64,000 nt of DNA from Paracoccus sp. (in: a-proteobacteria). GTDB taxonomy: Bacteria; Pseudomonadota; Alphaproteobacteria; Rhodobacterales; Rhodobacteraceae. Location: NCBI RefSeq assembly GCF_030604785.1, contig NZ_JAUVVF010000003.1:62001-126000 (forward strand), written 5' to 3'. The notes under the pieces are model-generated. The model saw only the letters and a program-made list of their open reading frames with translations. It searched no databases and had not been told where the DNA came from. The first letter of the stretch is position 1. Every line of letters starts with the position of its first letter. This document shows positions 1-8,050 of this stretch, piece after piece. Position numbers and translations under genes: made by a program.

Positions 1-591
1 GATCTGGGCGGGCTGCTGGTCTATCGCCGCCATGTCGATTGGTCGGTGCTGAACAGCGCGCTGCCCGGTGCGGTCGCGGGGGTGGGGATCGGCTGGGCCA
101 CGGCGCATCTGGTGCCGGTCTGGGGCGTGACGCTGATCGTGGGGCTGATCGGGCTGGTCTTCGCGCTGAACGCGCTGCGGCCAAGGCCCGCGCCCGCCGA
201 GCGCGCCGTTTCCAGGTCAAGGGGAAATTCCTGGGGAGTTCTGGCGGGTTACACCAGCTTTGTCAGCCATTCCGGAGGTCCGCCCTGGCAGGTCTATGCC
301 CAGCCGCTGCGTCTGCCCTCGCTGATCTTTGCGGGCACGACGACCTGGTTCTTCGCGGTGGTGAACTGGATCAAGCTGGTCCCCTATGCGGCGCTTGGGC
401 AGCTTTCGGCGCAGAACCTGACAATCGCGGCGGTGCTGATGCCGGTCGCGCTGGTCTCGGTCTGGGCGGGGCTGGCGCTGGTGCGGGTGATCCCGCAGGC
501 GCTGTTCTACCGGCTGATCACCTGGGGGCTGCTGCTGGTCTCGATCCGGCTGGTCTGGCAGGGACTGGCCGAACGCGGCGTGGCGGGTTAG
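1..591 (+). CDS. TauE/SafE (TSUP) family permease, 5' truncated by window
   Basis: The reading frame is open from the first base of the window, so the N-terminus lies outside; the visible 196 residues are the C-terminal part. They hold several long hydrophobic stretches (for example around 14-60, 98-115 and 130-190) separated by short basic loops, as in the sulfite exporter TauE/SafE family of inner-membrane anion permeases. The substrate cannot be read from the sequence; family members move sulfite, sulfoacetate or other organic anions. The GTG at 46 would cut a membrane segment and is not a likely start. It is followed after 30 bases by the malyl-CoA-lyase-family gene and may be cotranscribed with it. 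Confident of the family, not of the substrate. Confidence 0.75.
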   Translation, partial: DLGGLLVYRRHVDWSVLNSALPGAVAGVGIGWATAHLVPVWGVTLIVGLIGLVFALNALRPRPAPAERAVSRSRGNSWGVLAGYTSFVSHSGGPPWQVYAQPLRLPSLIFAGTTTWFFAVVNWIKLVPYAALGQLSAQNLTIAAVLMPVALVSVWAGLALVRVIPQALFYRLITWGLLLVSIRLVWQGLAERGVAG

Positions 592-621
592 GTCTGGGCC
601 GACCGCCCAACCGGAGGCACG

Positions 622-1506
622 ATGACGCGTTCCGCCCTCTATATCCCCGCCGCCAATCCCCGCGCGATGGAGAAGGCGCGCAGCCTGCCCGTCGATGCGA
701 TCCTCTTCGATCTGGAGGATGCCGTCGCCCCCGATGCCAAGGCCGGGGCGCGCGACCATCTGGCCCGCGCGCTTCAGGCCGATTACGGCCCGCGCCAGCG
801 CATCCTGCGGATCAACGCGCTGGCCACGCCCTGGGGCACCGATGACGCGGCGCTGGCCGCGCGGATGGCGGCGCATCTGGATGGAGTGCTGCTGCCCAAG
901 ACCGCCGGGCCGCAGGATTTGGATGCGCTGGCCGCTTTGGTGCCCGGTTTGCCGCTTTGGGCGATGATCGAGACGCCGCAGGGCGTTCTGTCGGCCCCGC
1001 AGATCGCCGCGCATCCGCGCCTGCACGCGCTGGTCATGGGCACGAACGATCTGGCCAAGGACCTGCGCTGCCGCAATCGCGTCGACCGCCTGCCGCTGCT
1101 GCCCGCGCTTGGCGCCTGCCTGCTGGCGGCGCGGGCGCATGACCGGCTGATCCTCGACGGGGTCTACAACGCCTTTCGCGACATCGACGGCCTGCGGGCC
1201 GAGGCCGAGCAGGGCCGCGATCTGGGCTTTGATGGCAAGACGCTGATCCATCCCGACCAGATCGCCGTCGCCAATGCGTGCTTCGGCCCGACCGAGGCCG
1301 AGATCGCGCAGGCCCGCCGCGAGATCGCCGCACACGAGGCCGCGCTGGCGGCGGGGCAGGGCATTGCCGTGCTGGACGGCCGCATCGTCGAGAACCTGCA
1401 TGTCGAAACGGCCCGCCGCCTGATCGCCCGCGCCGAGGCGATTGCGAAACACGCGCATCAAGGGCAGTCTGCGAGCAGTCTCGATCCAGCCGGAGAAGCC
1501 AGATGA
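622..1506 (+). CDS. mcl2: HpcH/HpaI-family CoA-ester lyase, probable (3S)-malyl-CoA thioesterase
   Basis: The 294-residue protein matches the CitE-like branch of the HpcH/HpaI TIM-barrel family. Visible family motifs are FDLEDAVAPDAK (about residues 29-40), which carries acidic residues near the metal site, IETPQGVL (about 116-123) with the metal-binding glutamate, VMGTNDLAKDL (about 138-148) and GKTLIHPDQI (about 202-211). The length fits the family. In Rhodobacter sphaeroides a paralogue, Mcl2, lies upstream of the succinate dehydrogenase genes and hydrolyses (3S)-malyl-CoA to malate and CoA. The same position here supports that role over a true malyl-CoA or citryl-CoA lyase, but sequence alone does not separate them. 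Its TGA overlaps the next ATG (ATGA at 1503-1506). Confidence 0.75.
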   Translation: MTRSALYIPAANPRAMEKARSLPVDAILFDLEDAVAPDAKAGARDHLARALQADYGPRQRILRINALATPWGTDDAALAARMAAHLDGVLLPKTAGPQDLDALAALVPGLPLWAMIETPQGVLSAPQIAAHPRLHALVMGTNDLAKDLRCRNRVDRLPLLPALGACLLAARAHDRLILDGVYNAFRDIDGLRAEAEQGRDLGFDGKTLIHPDQIAVANACFGPTEAEIAQARREIAAHEAALAAGQGIAVLDGRIVENLHVETARRLIARAEAIAKHAHQGQSASSLDPAGEAR

Positions 1507-2057
1507 CGATCCTGATCCTTGGCGTGGCCCTGTGGTGGGCGGCACATCTTTTCAAGCGCATCGCCCCCGAACGCCGCGCCGCGATGGGCGACCGGGGCAA
1601 GGGGCTGGTCGCGCTGGTGCTGCTGCTGTCGGTGGTGCTGATGGTGGTCGGCTATCGCCGCGCGGACGGGGCGTTCTTCTGGGGGCCGCATCCGGCCCTG
1701 GTCGGCATCAACAACCTGCTCGTGCTGCTGGCTTTCTATCTTTACGCCGCAGACGGGATGAAGACCCGCGTGACCGCCTGGCTGCGCCATCCGCAGCTGA
1801 CGGCGTTTTGGCTCTGGGCCTTCGCTCATCTTCTGGTCAACGGCGACATGCCGTCCTTCATCCTGTTCGGAGGGCTGCTGGTCTGGGCGCTGGTCGAGAT
1901 CGTCGTGATCAACCGCGCCGTGCCGGTCTGGAACCGCCCCCGCGGCCCGTTCCCCGCCCGCAAGGAGGCGATGGCGGCAGCCGGTGCCGTCGTCGTGATG
2001 CTGATCGTCGGGATGATCCATGGCTGGATCGGCCCCTGGCCCTTCGGAGGCGCGTGA
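1503..2057 (+). CDS. NnrU family integral membrane protein
   Basis: The 184-residue protein has about five hydrophobic helices and a conserved-looking start with WWAAHLFKR, together with WLRHPQLTAFWLWAFAHLLVNGD in the middle, both typical of the NnrU family. NnrU was named for its location beside denitrification genes in Rhodobacter, but members also occur without them and the biochemical role is unknown. No nitric oxide or nitrite reductase gene lies in this window, so a denitrification role is not supported by context. Its start codon overlaps the stop of the gene before, and its TGA (2055-2057) overlaps the next ATG (2057), so the three genes are probably cotranscribed. Confidence 0.8.
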   Translation: MTILILGVALWWAAHLFKRIAPERRAAMGDRGKGLVALVLLLSVVLMVVGYRRADGAFFWGPHPALVGINNLLVLLAFYLYAADGMKTRVTAWLRHPQLTAFWLWAFAHLLVNGDMPSFILFGGLLVWALVEIVVINRAVPVWNRPRGPFPARKEAMAAAGAVVVMLIVGMIHGWIGPWPFGGA

Positions 2058-2263
2058 TGCCCCTGATCTATCGCATGATCACCGAGGACGACACGTCCCA
2101 GTTCTGCCACCGCGTCAGCGAGGCGCTGTCGAAAGGCTGGCAGTTGCAGGGCAGCCCGACCATGGCCTTCGACGTCGCGCGCGGCGTGATGCGCTGCGGG
2201 CAGGCCGTCACGAAAGAGATCGAGACGCCCTACAGTCCGGACATGAAGCTGGGCCAGCAATGA
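2057..2263 (+). CDS. DUF1737 domain protein
   Basis: This 68-residue cytoplasmic protein matches the small DUF1737 family: it opens with LIYRMITEDDTSQFCHRV, followed by EALSKGWQLQGSPTMAFD and ends with CGQAVTKE. The pattern of short beta strands around a GW(Q/E)L(Q/Y)GSP core is what defines the family; no function is known. It starts inside the stop of the NnrU gene (TGATG at 2055-2059) and is the last gene before the sdh regulatory gap. Family assignment is good; there is no basis for a function. Confidence 0.75.
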   Translation: MPLIYRMITEDDTSQFCHRVSEALSKGWQLQGSPTMAFDVARGVMRCGQAVTKEIETPYSPDMKLGQQ

Positions 2264-2541
2264 CCGGCGGATTCGCGGCGCTGCCGCCGGTTGCGCTAAC
2301 GCCGACAAGGGCTTGCACGACAGGTTGTGCGCGGCGCGATCCGCTGTGATCACAGGCGGGACATGTGTGATCACAAAGCCCGCAAATCCGCGCCATTTCC
2401 GCGCAGCGTCTGGAATCAGCAAGTGACAGGCGCCACAAAAGAGGTCAAGAGACCGCAAATCGCCAGCCCGCGCGGCCAGCCCGAACCCAAGGACGGTGGC
2501 TGGCGCGGGTTCTGTCAGAACCGATCAAGGAGGGCCGCCTC
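2264..2541 (+). promoter_or_regulatory. sdh upstream region with two identical palindromes
   Basis: This 278-base gap precedes sdhC. It contains the perfect 10-bp palindrome TGTGATCACA twice, at 2345-2354 and 2366-2375. The centres are 21 bp apart, two helical turns, so two dimers could bind the same DNA face. The arrangement strongly suggests an operator for the sdh operon. It is not a CRP site, which would have six bases between the half-sites. I cannot name the regulator and see no convincing -35/-10 pair. A Shine-Dalgarno-like aaggaggg (2527-2534) precedes the sdhC ATG. Confidence 0.6.
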
Positions 2542-2931
2542 ATGGCCGATGTGAACCGGGGTAACCGGCCGCTTTCCCCCCATCTTCAGGTCTATCGCCT
2601 GCCTTTGCCGGCGATCACCTCGATCATGACGCGCATCACCGGCCACGCGCTGGTCGCGGGCGTCCTGCTGCTGGTCTGGTGGCTGGTCGCCGCCGTCTCC
2701 AGCCCGGGCGCATTCGCCGCCGCCGACTGGGTGCTGCGGTCCTGGCTCGGGTTTCTCGTGATGCTGGGCTCGGCCTGGGCACTGTGGTTCCACCTGCTGG
2801 CGGGCATCCGCCACCTGTTCTACGACGCCGGCATGGGGCTCGAGATCGAGGATGCCAAGCGGTCCTCGTGGGGCATCATCATCGGCTCGGTCGCGCTGAC
2901 CGTGCTGAGCCTGATCATCTTCTTCATCTGA
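2542..2931 (+). CDS. sdhC: succinate dehydrogenase cytochrome b556 subunit
   Basis: This 129-residue membrane anchor of respiratory complex II helps bind haem b and ubiquinone. The family signature near the N-terminus, RPLSPHLQVYRLP (about 9-21), is followed by SIMTRITGHAL, and three hydrophobic helices follow (about 34-52, 66-88 and 106-128). The His residues in the segment HLLAGIRHLFYD (about 84-95) are the candidate axial haem ligand. It is the first gene of sdhCDA-(three genes)-sdhB and sits 15 bases before sdhD. The length is normal for the family. Confidence 0.93.
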   Translation: MADVNRGNRPLSPHLQVYRLPLPAITSIMTRITGHALVAGVLLLVWWLVAAVSSPGAFAAADWVLRSWLGFLVMLGSAWALWFHLLAGIRHLFYDAGMGLEIEDAKRSSWGIIIGSVALTVLSLIIFFI

Positions 2932-2946
2932 GCCAAGGGGCAGACA

Positions 2947-3333
2947 ATGCGCTACATCACCCCCCGCAAGGCCGCGATCGGCATGGGCTCGGCCCGGTCC
3001 GGGACGCTGCATCACTGGCAGATGACCGTGACCTCGGCGGCGCTGCTGATCCTGACGCCGCTTTTCCTGATCGTCGTCGGCGGCGCCATCGGGCTGGAAC
3101 GCGAGGCGGTCATCGCCCATTTCGGCCGGCCCTTCGCCGGGATCATCACCGCCTTGTTCATCGTCGTGGGCATGGTCCACTTCATCAAGGGCACGCGGAT
3201 CATGCTGGACGACTACCTGCATGGCACCGCCAACCGCGTGGCGATCATCGTCTCGCACATCTTCGGCTGGGGCGTCATCGCCACGGCGCTGTTCGCGCTG
3301 GCCAAGATGGCCTTCACCACTCCCGTGATCTGA
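2947..3333 (+). CDS. sdhD: succinate dehydrogenase hydrophobic membrane anchor subunit
   Basis: This 128-residue second membrane subunit of complex II forms the quinone pocket and haem site with SdhC. It has a positively charged N-terminus, the motif [16 protein letters not shown] (about 21-36), and three transmembrane helices. A His/Asp pair occurs in the loop [16 protein letters not shown], matching the usual H-x10-DY region near the haem. The stop at 3333 is seven bases from the sdhA ATG. Normal family length. Confidence 0.92.
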   Translation: MRYITPRKAAIGMGSARSGTLHHWQMTVTSAALLILTPLFLIVVGGAIGLEREAVIAHFGRPFAGIITALFIVVGMVHFIKGTRIMLDDYLHGTANRVAIIVSHIFGWGVIATALFALAKMAFTTPVI

Positions 3334-3340
3334 GGACGAC

Positions 3341-5143
3341 ATGGCTGCTTACCAAACCCAAACGCATGATTACGACGTCGTGGTGGTGGGCGCCGGGGGC
3401 GCTGGCCTCCGCGCGACGCTCGGCATGGCCGAACAGGGTCTGCGCACGGCCTGCGTGACCAAGGTCTTCCCGACCCGCAGCCACACCGTGGCCGCCCAGG
3501 GCGGCATCGCCGCCAGCCTGGCCAATATGGGCCCCGACAGCTGGCAATGGCACATGTACGACACCGTCAAGGGGTCGGACTGGCTGGGCGACACCGACGC
3601 CATGGAATACCTGGCGCGCGAGGCCCCCAAGGCCGTCTACGAGCTGGAACATTACGGCGTGCCCTTCTCGCGCACCGAAGAGGGCAAGATCTATCAGCGT
3701 CCCTTCGGCGGCCACACGACCGAATACGGCGAAGGCCCCCCCGTGCAGCGCACCTGCGCCGCCGCCGACCGGACGGGCCACGCCATCCTGCACACGCTGT
3801 ATGGCCAGTCGCTCAAGAACAACGCGGAATTCTTCATCGAATATTTCGCGCTGGACCTGATCATCACCGATGGCCGCTGCACCGGCGTCGTCTGCTGGAA
3901 GCTGGATGACGGCACGATCCACGTCTTCAACGCCAAGATGGTCGTGCTGGCGACGGGCGGCTATGGCCGCGCCTATTTCAGCGCCACCTCGGCCCATACC
4001 TGCACCGGCGACGGCGGCGGGATGGTGGCCCGCGCGGGCCTGCCGCTGCAGGACATGGAATTCGTGCAGTTCCACCCGACGGGCATCTACGGCTCGGGCT
4101 GCCTGATCACCGAGGGCGCACGGGGCGAGGGCGGCTATCTGACGAACTCGGAAGGCGAGCGCTTCATGGAGCGTTACGCGCCGACCTACAAGGATCTGGC
4201 CAGCCGCGACGTGGTTTCGCGCTGCATGACGCTGGAGATCCGCGAAGGCCGCGGCGTGGGCGAGCACAAGGACCACATCTTCCTGAACCTGATGCACCTG
4301 CCGCCGGAAACCCTGGCCGAGCGTCTGCCGGGCATCAGCGAAAGCGCCAAGATCTTCGCCGGCGTCGATGTGACCCGTGCGCCGATCCCGGTCCTGCCGA
4401 CCGTGCATTACAACATGGGCGGCATTCCGACGAACTACTGGGGCGAGGTGCTGGCCCCGACCGAGGATGACCCGGACCGCATCTTCCCCGGCCTGATGGC
4501 GGTGGGCGAGGCGGGCTGCGCCTCGGTCCACGGCGCGACCCGGCTCGGCTCGAACAGCCTGATCGACCTGGTGGTCTTTGGCCGCGCCGCCGCGATCCGC
4601 GCCGGTCAGGTCGTGGACCGCGAAGGCGCCGTTCCCTCGACCAACAAGGCCGAGGTGGACCGCGCGCTGGACCGCTTCGACGGCCTGCGCCACGCCAACG
4701 GCACCGTCGGCACCGCCGAGCTGCGCGACCAGATGCAGCGCACGATGCAGGCGGACGCCGCGGTCTTCCGCACCGACAAGACGCTGGCCGAGGGCGTCGT
4801 CAAGATGGAGGCGATCGCCGCCAAGCTGGACGACCTTCGCGTGACGGATCGCGGATTGATCTGGAACACGGACCTCATGGAGACGTTGGAGCTGACGAAC
4901 CTGATGCCCAACGCCCTGACCACCATCGTCGCGGCCGAGGCCCGCAAGGAAAGCCGCGGCGCCCATGCGCACGAGGACTGGCCTGAGCGGGATGACGCCA
5001 ACTGGCGCAAGCATTCGCTTGCCTGGGTGGAGGGGAACAAGGTTAAACTGGCCTATCGTCCCGTCCATCTCGAGCCTTTGACCAAGGCCGAGGAAGGCGG
5101 GATCGATTTGCAGAAGATCGCTCCGAAGAAAAGGGTTTACTGA
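3341..5143 (+). CDS. sdhA: succinate dehydrogenase flavoprotein subunit
   Basis: The 600-residue catalytic subunit oxidises succinate to fumarate in the TCA cycle on the cytoplasmic face of complex II. The dinucleotide-binding motif [13 protein letters not shown] is at about 13-25. The FAD is expected on His48 in [10 protein letters not shown]. The substrate region includes [22 protein letters not shown] and the active-site-containing [18 protein letters not shown] near residues 394-411. The C-terminal domain carries the usual [17 protein letters not shown]. Its TGA overlaps the ATG of a small lipoprotein gene rather than sdhB, which lies about 1.6 kb further on. Confidence 0.96.
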   Translation: MAAYQTQTHDYDVVVVGAGGAGLRATLGMAEQGLRTACVTKVFPTRSHTVAAQGGIAASLANMGPDSWQWHMYDTVKGSDWLGDTDAMEYLAREAPKAVYELEHYGVPFSRTEEGKIYQRPFGGHTTEYGEGPPVQRTCAAADRTGHAILHTLYGQSLKNNAEFFIEYFALDLIITDGRCTGVVCWKLDDGTIHVFNAKMVVLATGGYGRAYFSATSAHTCTGDGGGMVARAGLPLQDMEFVQFHPTGIYGSGCLITEGARGEGGYLTNSEGERFMERYAPTYKDLASRDVVSRCMTLEIREGRGVGEHKDHIFLNLMHLPPETLAERLPGISESAKIFAGVDVTRAPIPVLPTVHYNMGGIPTNYWGEVLAPTEDDPDRIFPGLMAVGEAGCASVHGATRLGSNSLIDLVVFGRAAAIRAGQVVDREGAVPSTNKAEVDRALDRFDGLRHANGTVGTAELRDQMQRTMQADAAVFRTDKTLAEGVVKMEAIAAKLDDLRVTDRGLIWNTDLMETLELTNLMPNALTTIVAAEARKESRGAHAHEDWPERDDANWRKHSLAWVEGNKVKLAYRPVHLEPLTKAEEGGIDLQKIAPKKRVY

Positions 5144-5511
5144 TGCGCTTGAAACTGATTGCGGCCTTTGGTCTGTCCGCTGCTGTGCTGGCAGGCTGCG
5201 TCGCGCCCGTTCCGGTGCCTGGTCCGGCGCTGCCCCAGGCTCCTGTCGCCGCGCCCGCGCCGACGACGCTGGATGCCGCGTCGCGTCAGGTGGCGCGCAA
5301 CACGATCCAGAACGAGATCCAGAACCGCTTTCAGGGCGTGGATGTCGCTCCCTGGACGGATTGCGTGATGAACAACGCGACCACCGCGGAACTGATCGAC
5401 ATCGCCCAGATGTCGAATGCCGGCTCCAGCGGCGTCAGCCAGAGCGTGGCGGCCATCGTCTCGCGTCCGGCCACGACGCAGTGCATCGCCGCCGCGGCGC
5501 GCCGGACCTGA
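5143..5511 (+). CDS. small lipoprotein between sdhA and sdhB
   Basis: The predicted 122-residue protein has a short lipoprotein signal peptide ending in the lipobox LAGC, with Cys19 as the lipidated residue, then a Pro/Ala/Val-rich linker. The mature part contains NTIQNEIQNRFQGVD and two further cysteines (C66 in WTDCVMNN and C117 in TQCIAA), which could form a disulfide in the periplasm. I do not recognise a characterised domain. The ATG overlaps the sdhA stop (TGATG, 5141-5145), so translation is probably coupled. Rhodobacteraceae sdh operons often carry such inserted lipoprotein genes; whether they act in complex II assembly is unknown. Confidence 0.75.
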   Translation: MRLKLIAAFGLSAAVLAGCVAPVPVPGPALPQAPVAAPAPTTLDAASRQVARNTIQNEIQNRFQGVDVAPWTDCVMNNATTAELIDIAQMSNAGSSGVSQSVAAIVSRPATTQCIAAAARRT

Positions 5512-5515
5512 TCCG

Positions 5516-5836
5516 ATGGCGTTCGCGCGGGCATTGGCTCTGACGTTTCTGCCTCTGGCACTGGGGCTGGCCGCTTGCGGCCCTGTCCCGGTCGAGCAGG
5601 CCGAACGCAGCTGCCTGCGCGACGCCGAACTGGCGCAGCGTCCACGGGGCGAGGTGGCCATCGGGGTCGGTTCCGGCCCCGGCGGCACCCGCACCGCGGG
5701 CCGCGTCACGCTTGAGGTCGGCAGCGACTATCTGGCCGGACGCGACCCGGCCAAGGTCTTCGACCGCTGCGTGCTCAACCGCTCGGGGCAGCCGCCCGCG
5801 CGCGGGCTTTACGAACAACCCGGCTGGCGGGGCTGA
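5516..5836 (+). CDS. second small lipoprotein between sdhA and sdhB
   Basis: The 106-residue predicted lipoprotein has a signal peptide ending in LAAC (Cys20). The mature part includes a cysteine pair, one in AERSCLRDAELAQ and one in VFDRCVLNRSG, and a Gly-rich segment GVGSGPGGTR, followed by YLAGRDPAKVFDRC. I chose the ATG at 5516, four bases after the previous stop, because it puts the signal peptide at the N-terminus; a longer reading frame upstream would bury it. No known domain is recognised. It lies two bases from the next gene. Confidence 0.7.
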   Translation: MAFARALALTFLPLALGLAACGPVPVEQAERSCLRDAELAQRPRGEVAIGVGSGPGGTRTAGRVTLEVGSDYLAGRDPAKVFDRCVLNRSGQPPARGLYEQPGWRG

Positions 5837-5838
5837 AC

Positions 5839-6690
5839 ATGGCCGGGGCTGACAGCTTGATGCCCGACGGTCGTCCGATGATCCTGCATCTGGGGGTGCA
5901 GAAGACCGGCACGACCTCGCTTCAGCGCTTCCTGCGGCTGAATGCGCCCGCCTTGGCCGACCGCCTGATGATCCGTACGCCCGAGGAAGGCACGCCGATG
6001 CGCCCCTTGGGCCGCGCGGCGGTCCGCCTGAGCCTTGCCTCCGGCGACGACAACGAACGCGCGCTGCGCGTGGCCTTCGAGGATGTGCTGGACACGCTGC
6101 CCGATGGTCCGCAGACCGCGCTGATCAGCCACGAGAACCTGGCGGGCGCCATGCCCGGCAATGGTGGCGAGACGCGGCTATATCCGGCTCTGCCCCGGAT
6201 CGCGCAGCTTCTGGACAAGGTCGCGCAGGAACGCGGCTTCGCGCCGGTTTTCGCGATCTGCACGCGCAACATGACGGCATGGAAGCCCTCGGTCTGGGCG
6301 CAGGCCGTGCGCACGGACGGCTATGCGGGCGACTGGGACCAGTTCCAGCGCGAGACCGCCGACCTACCCGGCTGGGGCGACCTGTTCCGCCGCATGGGCG
6401 CGAAGCTGGGCGCGGACCGCGTCTACCGCCTGCGCCTTGAGGACGAGACCGATCCCGACCGCCCCGCGACGCAGCTTCTGCGGCTTGCCGGGCTGGACGA
6501 GGCGCGCATCGCCGCGCTGCCGCCATTGGATGGTCGCGCGATGGAGCGGCTGTCGAATGGATCCACCGAATTTCTGCGTCGCATCAACGAATTGGCGCTG
6601 AATCCTACAGCCCGTGACAAGGTGGCGGACCTTGTCGCGCGCTCGCAGACATTGTTTGCGGCCGATTGGCCGTCCAAAGGCACTTCCTGA
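5839..6690 (+). CDS. sulfotransferase-like P-loop protein
   Basis: This 283-residue protein starts its fold with ILHLGVQKTGTTSLQRFL (about 15-32), the 5'-phosphosulfate-binding loop of PAPS-dependent sulfotransferases, where K22-T-G-T-T would hold the phosphosulfate group. A second region, FAICTRNMTAWKPSVWAQAVR (about 136-156), resembles the 3'-phosphate-binding segment with Arg and Ser. No signal peptide or membrane helix is visible, so it is probably cytoplasmic. The acceptor substrate cannot be predicted, and weak similarity to functionally uncharacterised family members is equally possible. It sits inside the sdh operon, 12 bases before sdhB, an odd place for a sulfotransferase. Confidence 0.6.
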   Translation: MAGADSLMPDGRPMILHLGVQKTGTTSLQRFLRLNAPALADRLMIRTPEEGTPMRPLGRAAVRLSLASGDDNERALRVAFEDVLDTLPDGPQTALISHENLAGAMPGNGGETRLYPALPRIAQLLDKVAQERGFAPVFAICTRNMTAWKPSVWAQAVRTDGYAGDWDQFQRETADLPGWGDLFRRMGAKLGADRVYRLRLEDETDPDRPATQLLRLAGLDEARIAALPPLDGRAMERLSNGSTEFLRRINELALNPTARDKVADLVARSQTLFAADWPSKGTS

Positions 6691-6702
6691 AAGGAGCAAC
6701 CC

Positions 6703-7482
6703 ATGGTCCAGTTTACCCTGCCCAAGAACAGCCAGATCCGGGTCGGCAAGACCTGGCCCAAGCCCGAGGGCGCGACGAATGTCCGCAAGTTCAAGATCTA
6801 CCGGTGGGACCCCGAGACGGGCGAGAACCCGCGTCTGGACACCTATTTCGTCGATCTGGACAAGTGCGGCCCGATGGTTCTGGACGCGCTGATCAAGATC
6901 AAGAACGAGATCGACCCGACCCTGTCCTTCCGCCGGTCCTGCCGCGAGGGGATCTGCGGCTCCTGCGCGATGGTCATTGACGGCGGCAACCGCCTCGCCT
7001 GCATCTTCGGCATCGACGAGGTCGCAGGCGATGTCGCGATCTACCCGCTGCCGCACATGCCGGTGGTCAAGGACCTGGTCCCCGACCTGACGCATTTCTA
7101 CGCGCAGCATGCCAGCGTGAACCCCTATCTCCAGACCAAGTCGCCGACGCCGGGCAAGGAGTGGAAGCAGTCGATCGAGGACCGCAAGAAGCTGGACGGT
7201 CTTTATGAATGCATCCTCTGCGCCTCGTGCTCGACCTCGTGCCCCAGCTACTGGTGGAACGGCGACCGCTATCTGGGGCCGGCCGCGCTGCTGCATGCCT
7301 ATCGCTGGATCATCGACTCGCGCGACGAGGCGACGGGCGAGCGGCTGGACGAGCTTGAGGACCCCTTCAAGCTCTATCGCTGCCACACGATCATGAACTG
7401 CACCAATACCTGCCCCAAGGGCCTGAACCCCGCCAAGGCCATCGCGGCGATCAAGCACATGATGGTCGAACGCGCCGCCTGA
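6703..7482 (+). CDS. sdhB: succinate dehydrogenase iron-sulfur subunit
   Basis: The 259-residue subunit carries electrons from the flavin to quinone through three iron-sulfur clusters. The [2Fe-2S] ligands lie in [10 protein letters not shown] with a further Cys at 100. The [4Fe-4S] and [3Fe-4S] ligands are in [12 protein letters not shown] (about 172-183) and [14 protein letters not shown] (about 227-240). Length and cysteine spacing are normal. It is the last gene of the operon and is followed at once by a strong terminator. A good ribosome-binding site, aaggag, precedes its ATG, suggesting that translation here does not depend on the inserted genes upstream. Confidence 0.95.
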   Translation: MVQFTLPKNSQIRVGKTWPKPEGATNVRKFKIYRWDPETGENPRLDTYFVDLDKCGPMVLDALIKIKNEIDPTLSFRRSCREGICGSCAMVIDGGNRLACIFGIDEVAGDVAIYPLPHMPVVKDLVPDLTHFYAQHASVNPYLQTKSPTPGKEWKQSIEDRKKLDGLYECILCASCSTSCPSYWWNGDRYLGPAALLHAYRWIIDSRDEATGERLDELEDPFKLYRCHTIMNCTNTCPKGLNPAKAIAAIKHMMVERAA

Positions 7483-7497
7483 GGCAGCACTAACCCG

Positions 7498-7526
7498 AAA
7501 GGCCCGGAGCATGCTCCGGGCCTTTT
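7498..7526 (+). terminator. sdh operon terminator
   Basis: A perfect 22-bp palindrome (7501-7522) flanked by AAA on the left and TTTT on the right begins 15 bases after the sdhB stop. It can fold in transcripts from either strand, so it probably also ends the convergent mur gene, which stops at 7531. Confidence 0.85.
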
Positions 7527-7530
7527 GCGT

Positions 7531-7953
7531 TCAGTCCCGGCTCTTGCGGACGTAAAGCTCCAGCCGGTGATGGACGATCTCATAGCCCATCTCGGCGGCG
7601 ATCTCGGCCTGCAGCCGCTCGATCCGGTCGTCGGTGAATTCGATCACCGCGCCGCTGTCCAGGTCGATCATGTGGTCGTGATGGGCGTCGTCGGCGGCCT
7701 CCCACCGGGCGGGTTCGCCCTGGAATTCCAGCTTGTCGATCACGCCCTGCGCCTGAAGCGTGGTCAGCGTGCGATAGACCGTCGCCAGCGACACGCCGGC
7801 CCCCGCCGCGACCGCCCGCGCATGCAATTCCGCCGCATCCGGATGGTCGGATGCCGCCGCGATCACCCCCAGCAGCGCCGCGCGCTGCCGCGTGACCCGC
7901 ACCCCCGCGCCGCGCAGCGCCTGTTCCAGCCTGTTCCTGCGTTCCTTGCTCAT
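7531..7953 (-). CDS. mur: Fur-family regulator, probable manganese regulator Mur
   Basis: The 140-residue protein has an N-terminal winged helix with SLATVYRTLTTLQAQGVIDKLEF (about 56-78), the recognition helix of Fur proteins. The metal-binding region HHDHMIDLDSGAVIEF (about 92-107) follows, with a C-terminal His pair in IVHHRLELY. It lacks the CxxC zinc pairs seen in the zur gene at 22312. It is divergent from sitABCD, whose promoter carries inverted repeats, and in Rhodobacteraceae the Fur-like protein next to sit acts in manganese control, hence Mur rather than Fur. The ATG at 7953 was preferred to an upstream in-frame ATG because it gives the usual Fur-family start. Confidence 0.82.
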   Translation of the reverse strand: MSKERRNRLEQALRGAGVRVTRQRAALLGVIAAASDHPDAAELHARAVAAGAGVSLATVYRTLTTLQAQGVIDKLEFQGEPARWEAADDAHHDHMIDLDSGAVIEFTDDRIERLQAEIAAEMGYEIVHHRLELYVRKSRD

Positions 7954-7981
7954 GGCGTCATCCTGCCGCAAGCGGGCGCCA

Positions 7982-8032
7982 GTTGCAACTGGTTCGCAAC
8001 TATTGACAGTTGCGAACGATTCGCACATCTAT
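7982..8032 (+). promoter_or_regulatory. sitA promoter with two Mur-type inverted repeats
   Basis: A consensus -35 TTGACA lies at 8003-8008, with a -10-like ATCTAT near 8027-8032. On either side are two related inverted repeats: GTTGC-N9-GCAAC at 7982-8000, just upstream of the -35, and TGCGAA-CGA-TTCGCA at 8011-8025, inside the spacer. Placement over the promoter fits repression by the divergently encoded Mur when manganese is plentiful. The sites also lie 29-72 bases before the mur start, so autoregulation is possible. Confidence 0.7.
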
Positions 8033-8050
8033 GCGGCACAGGAGGATTGC

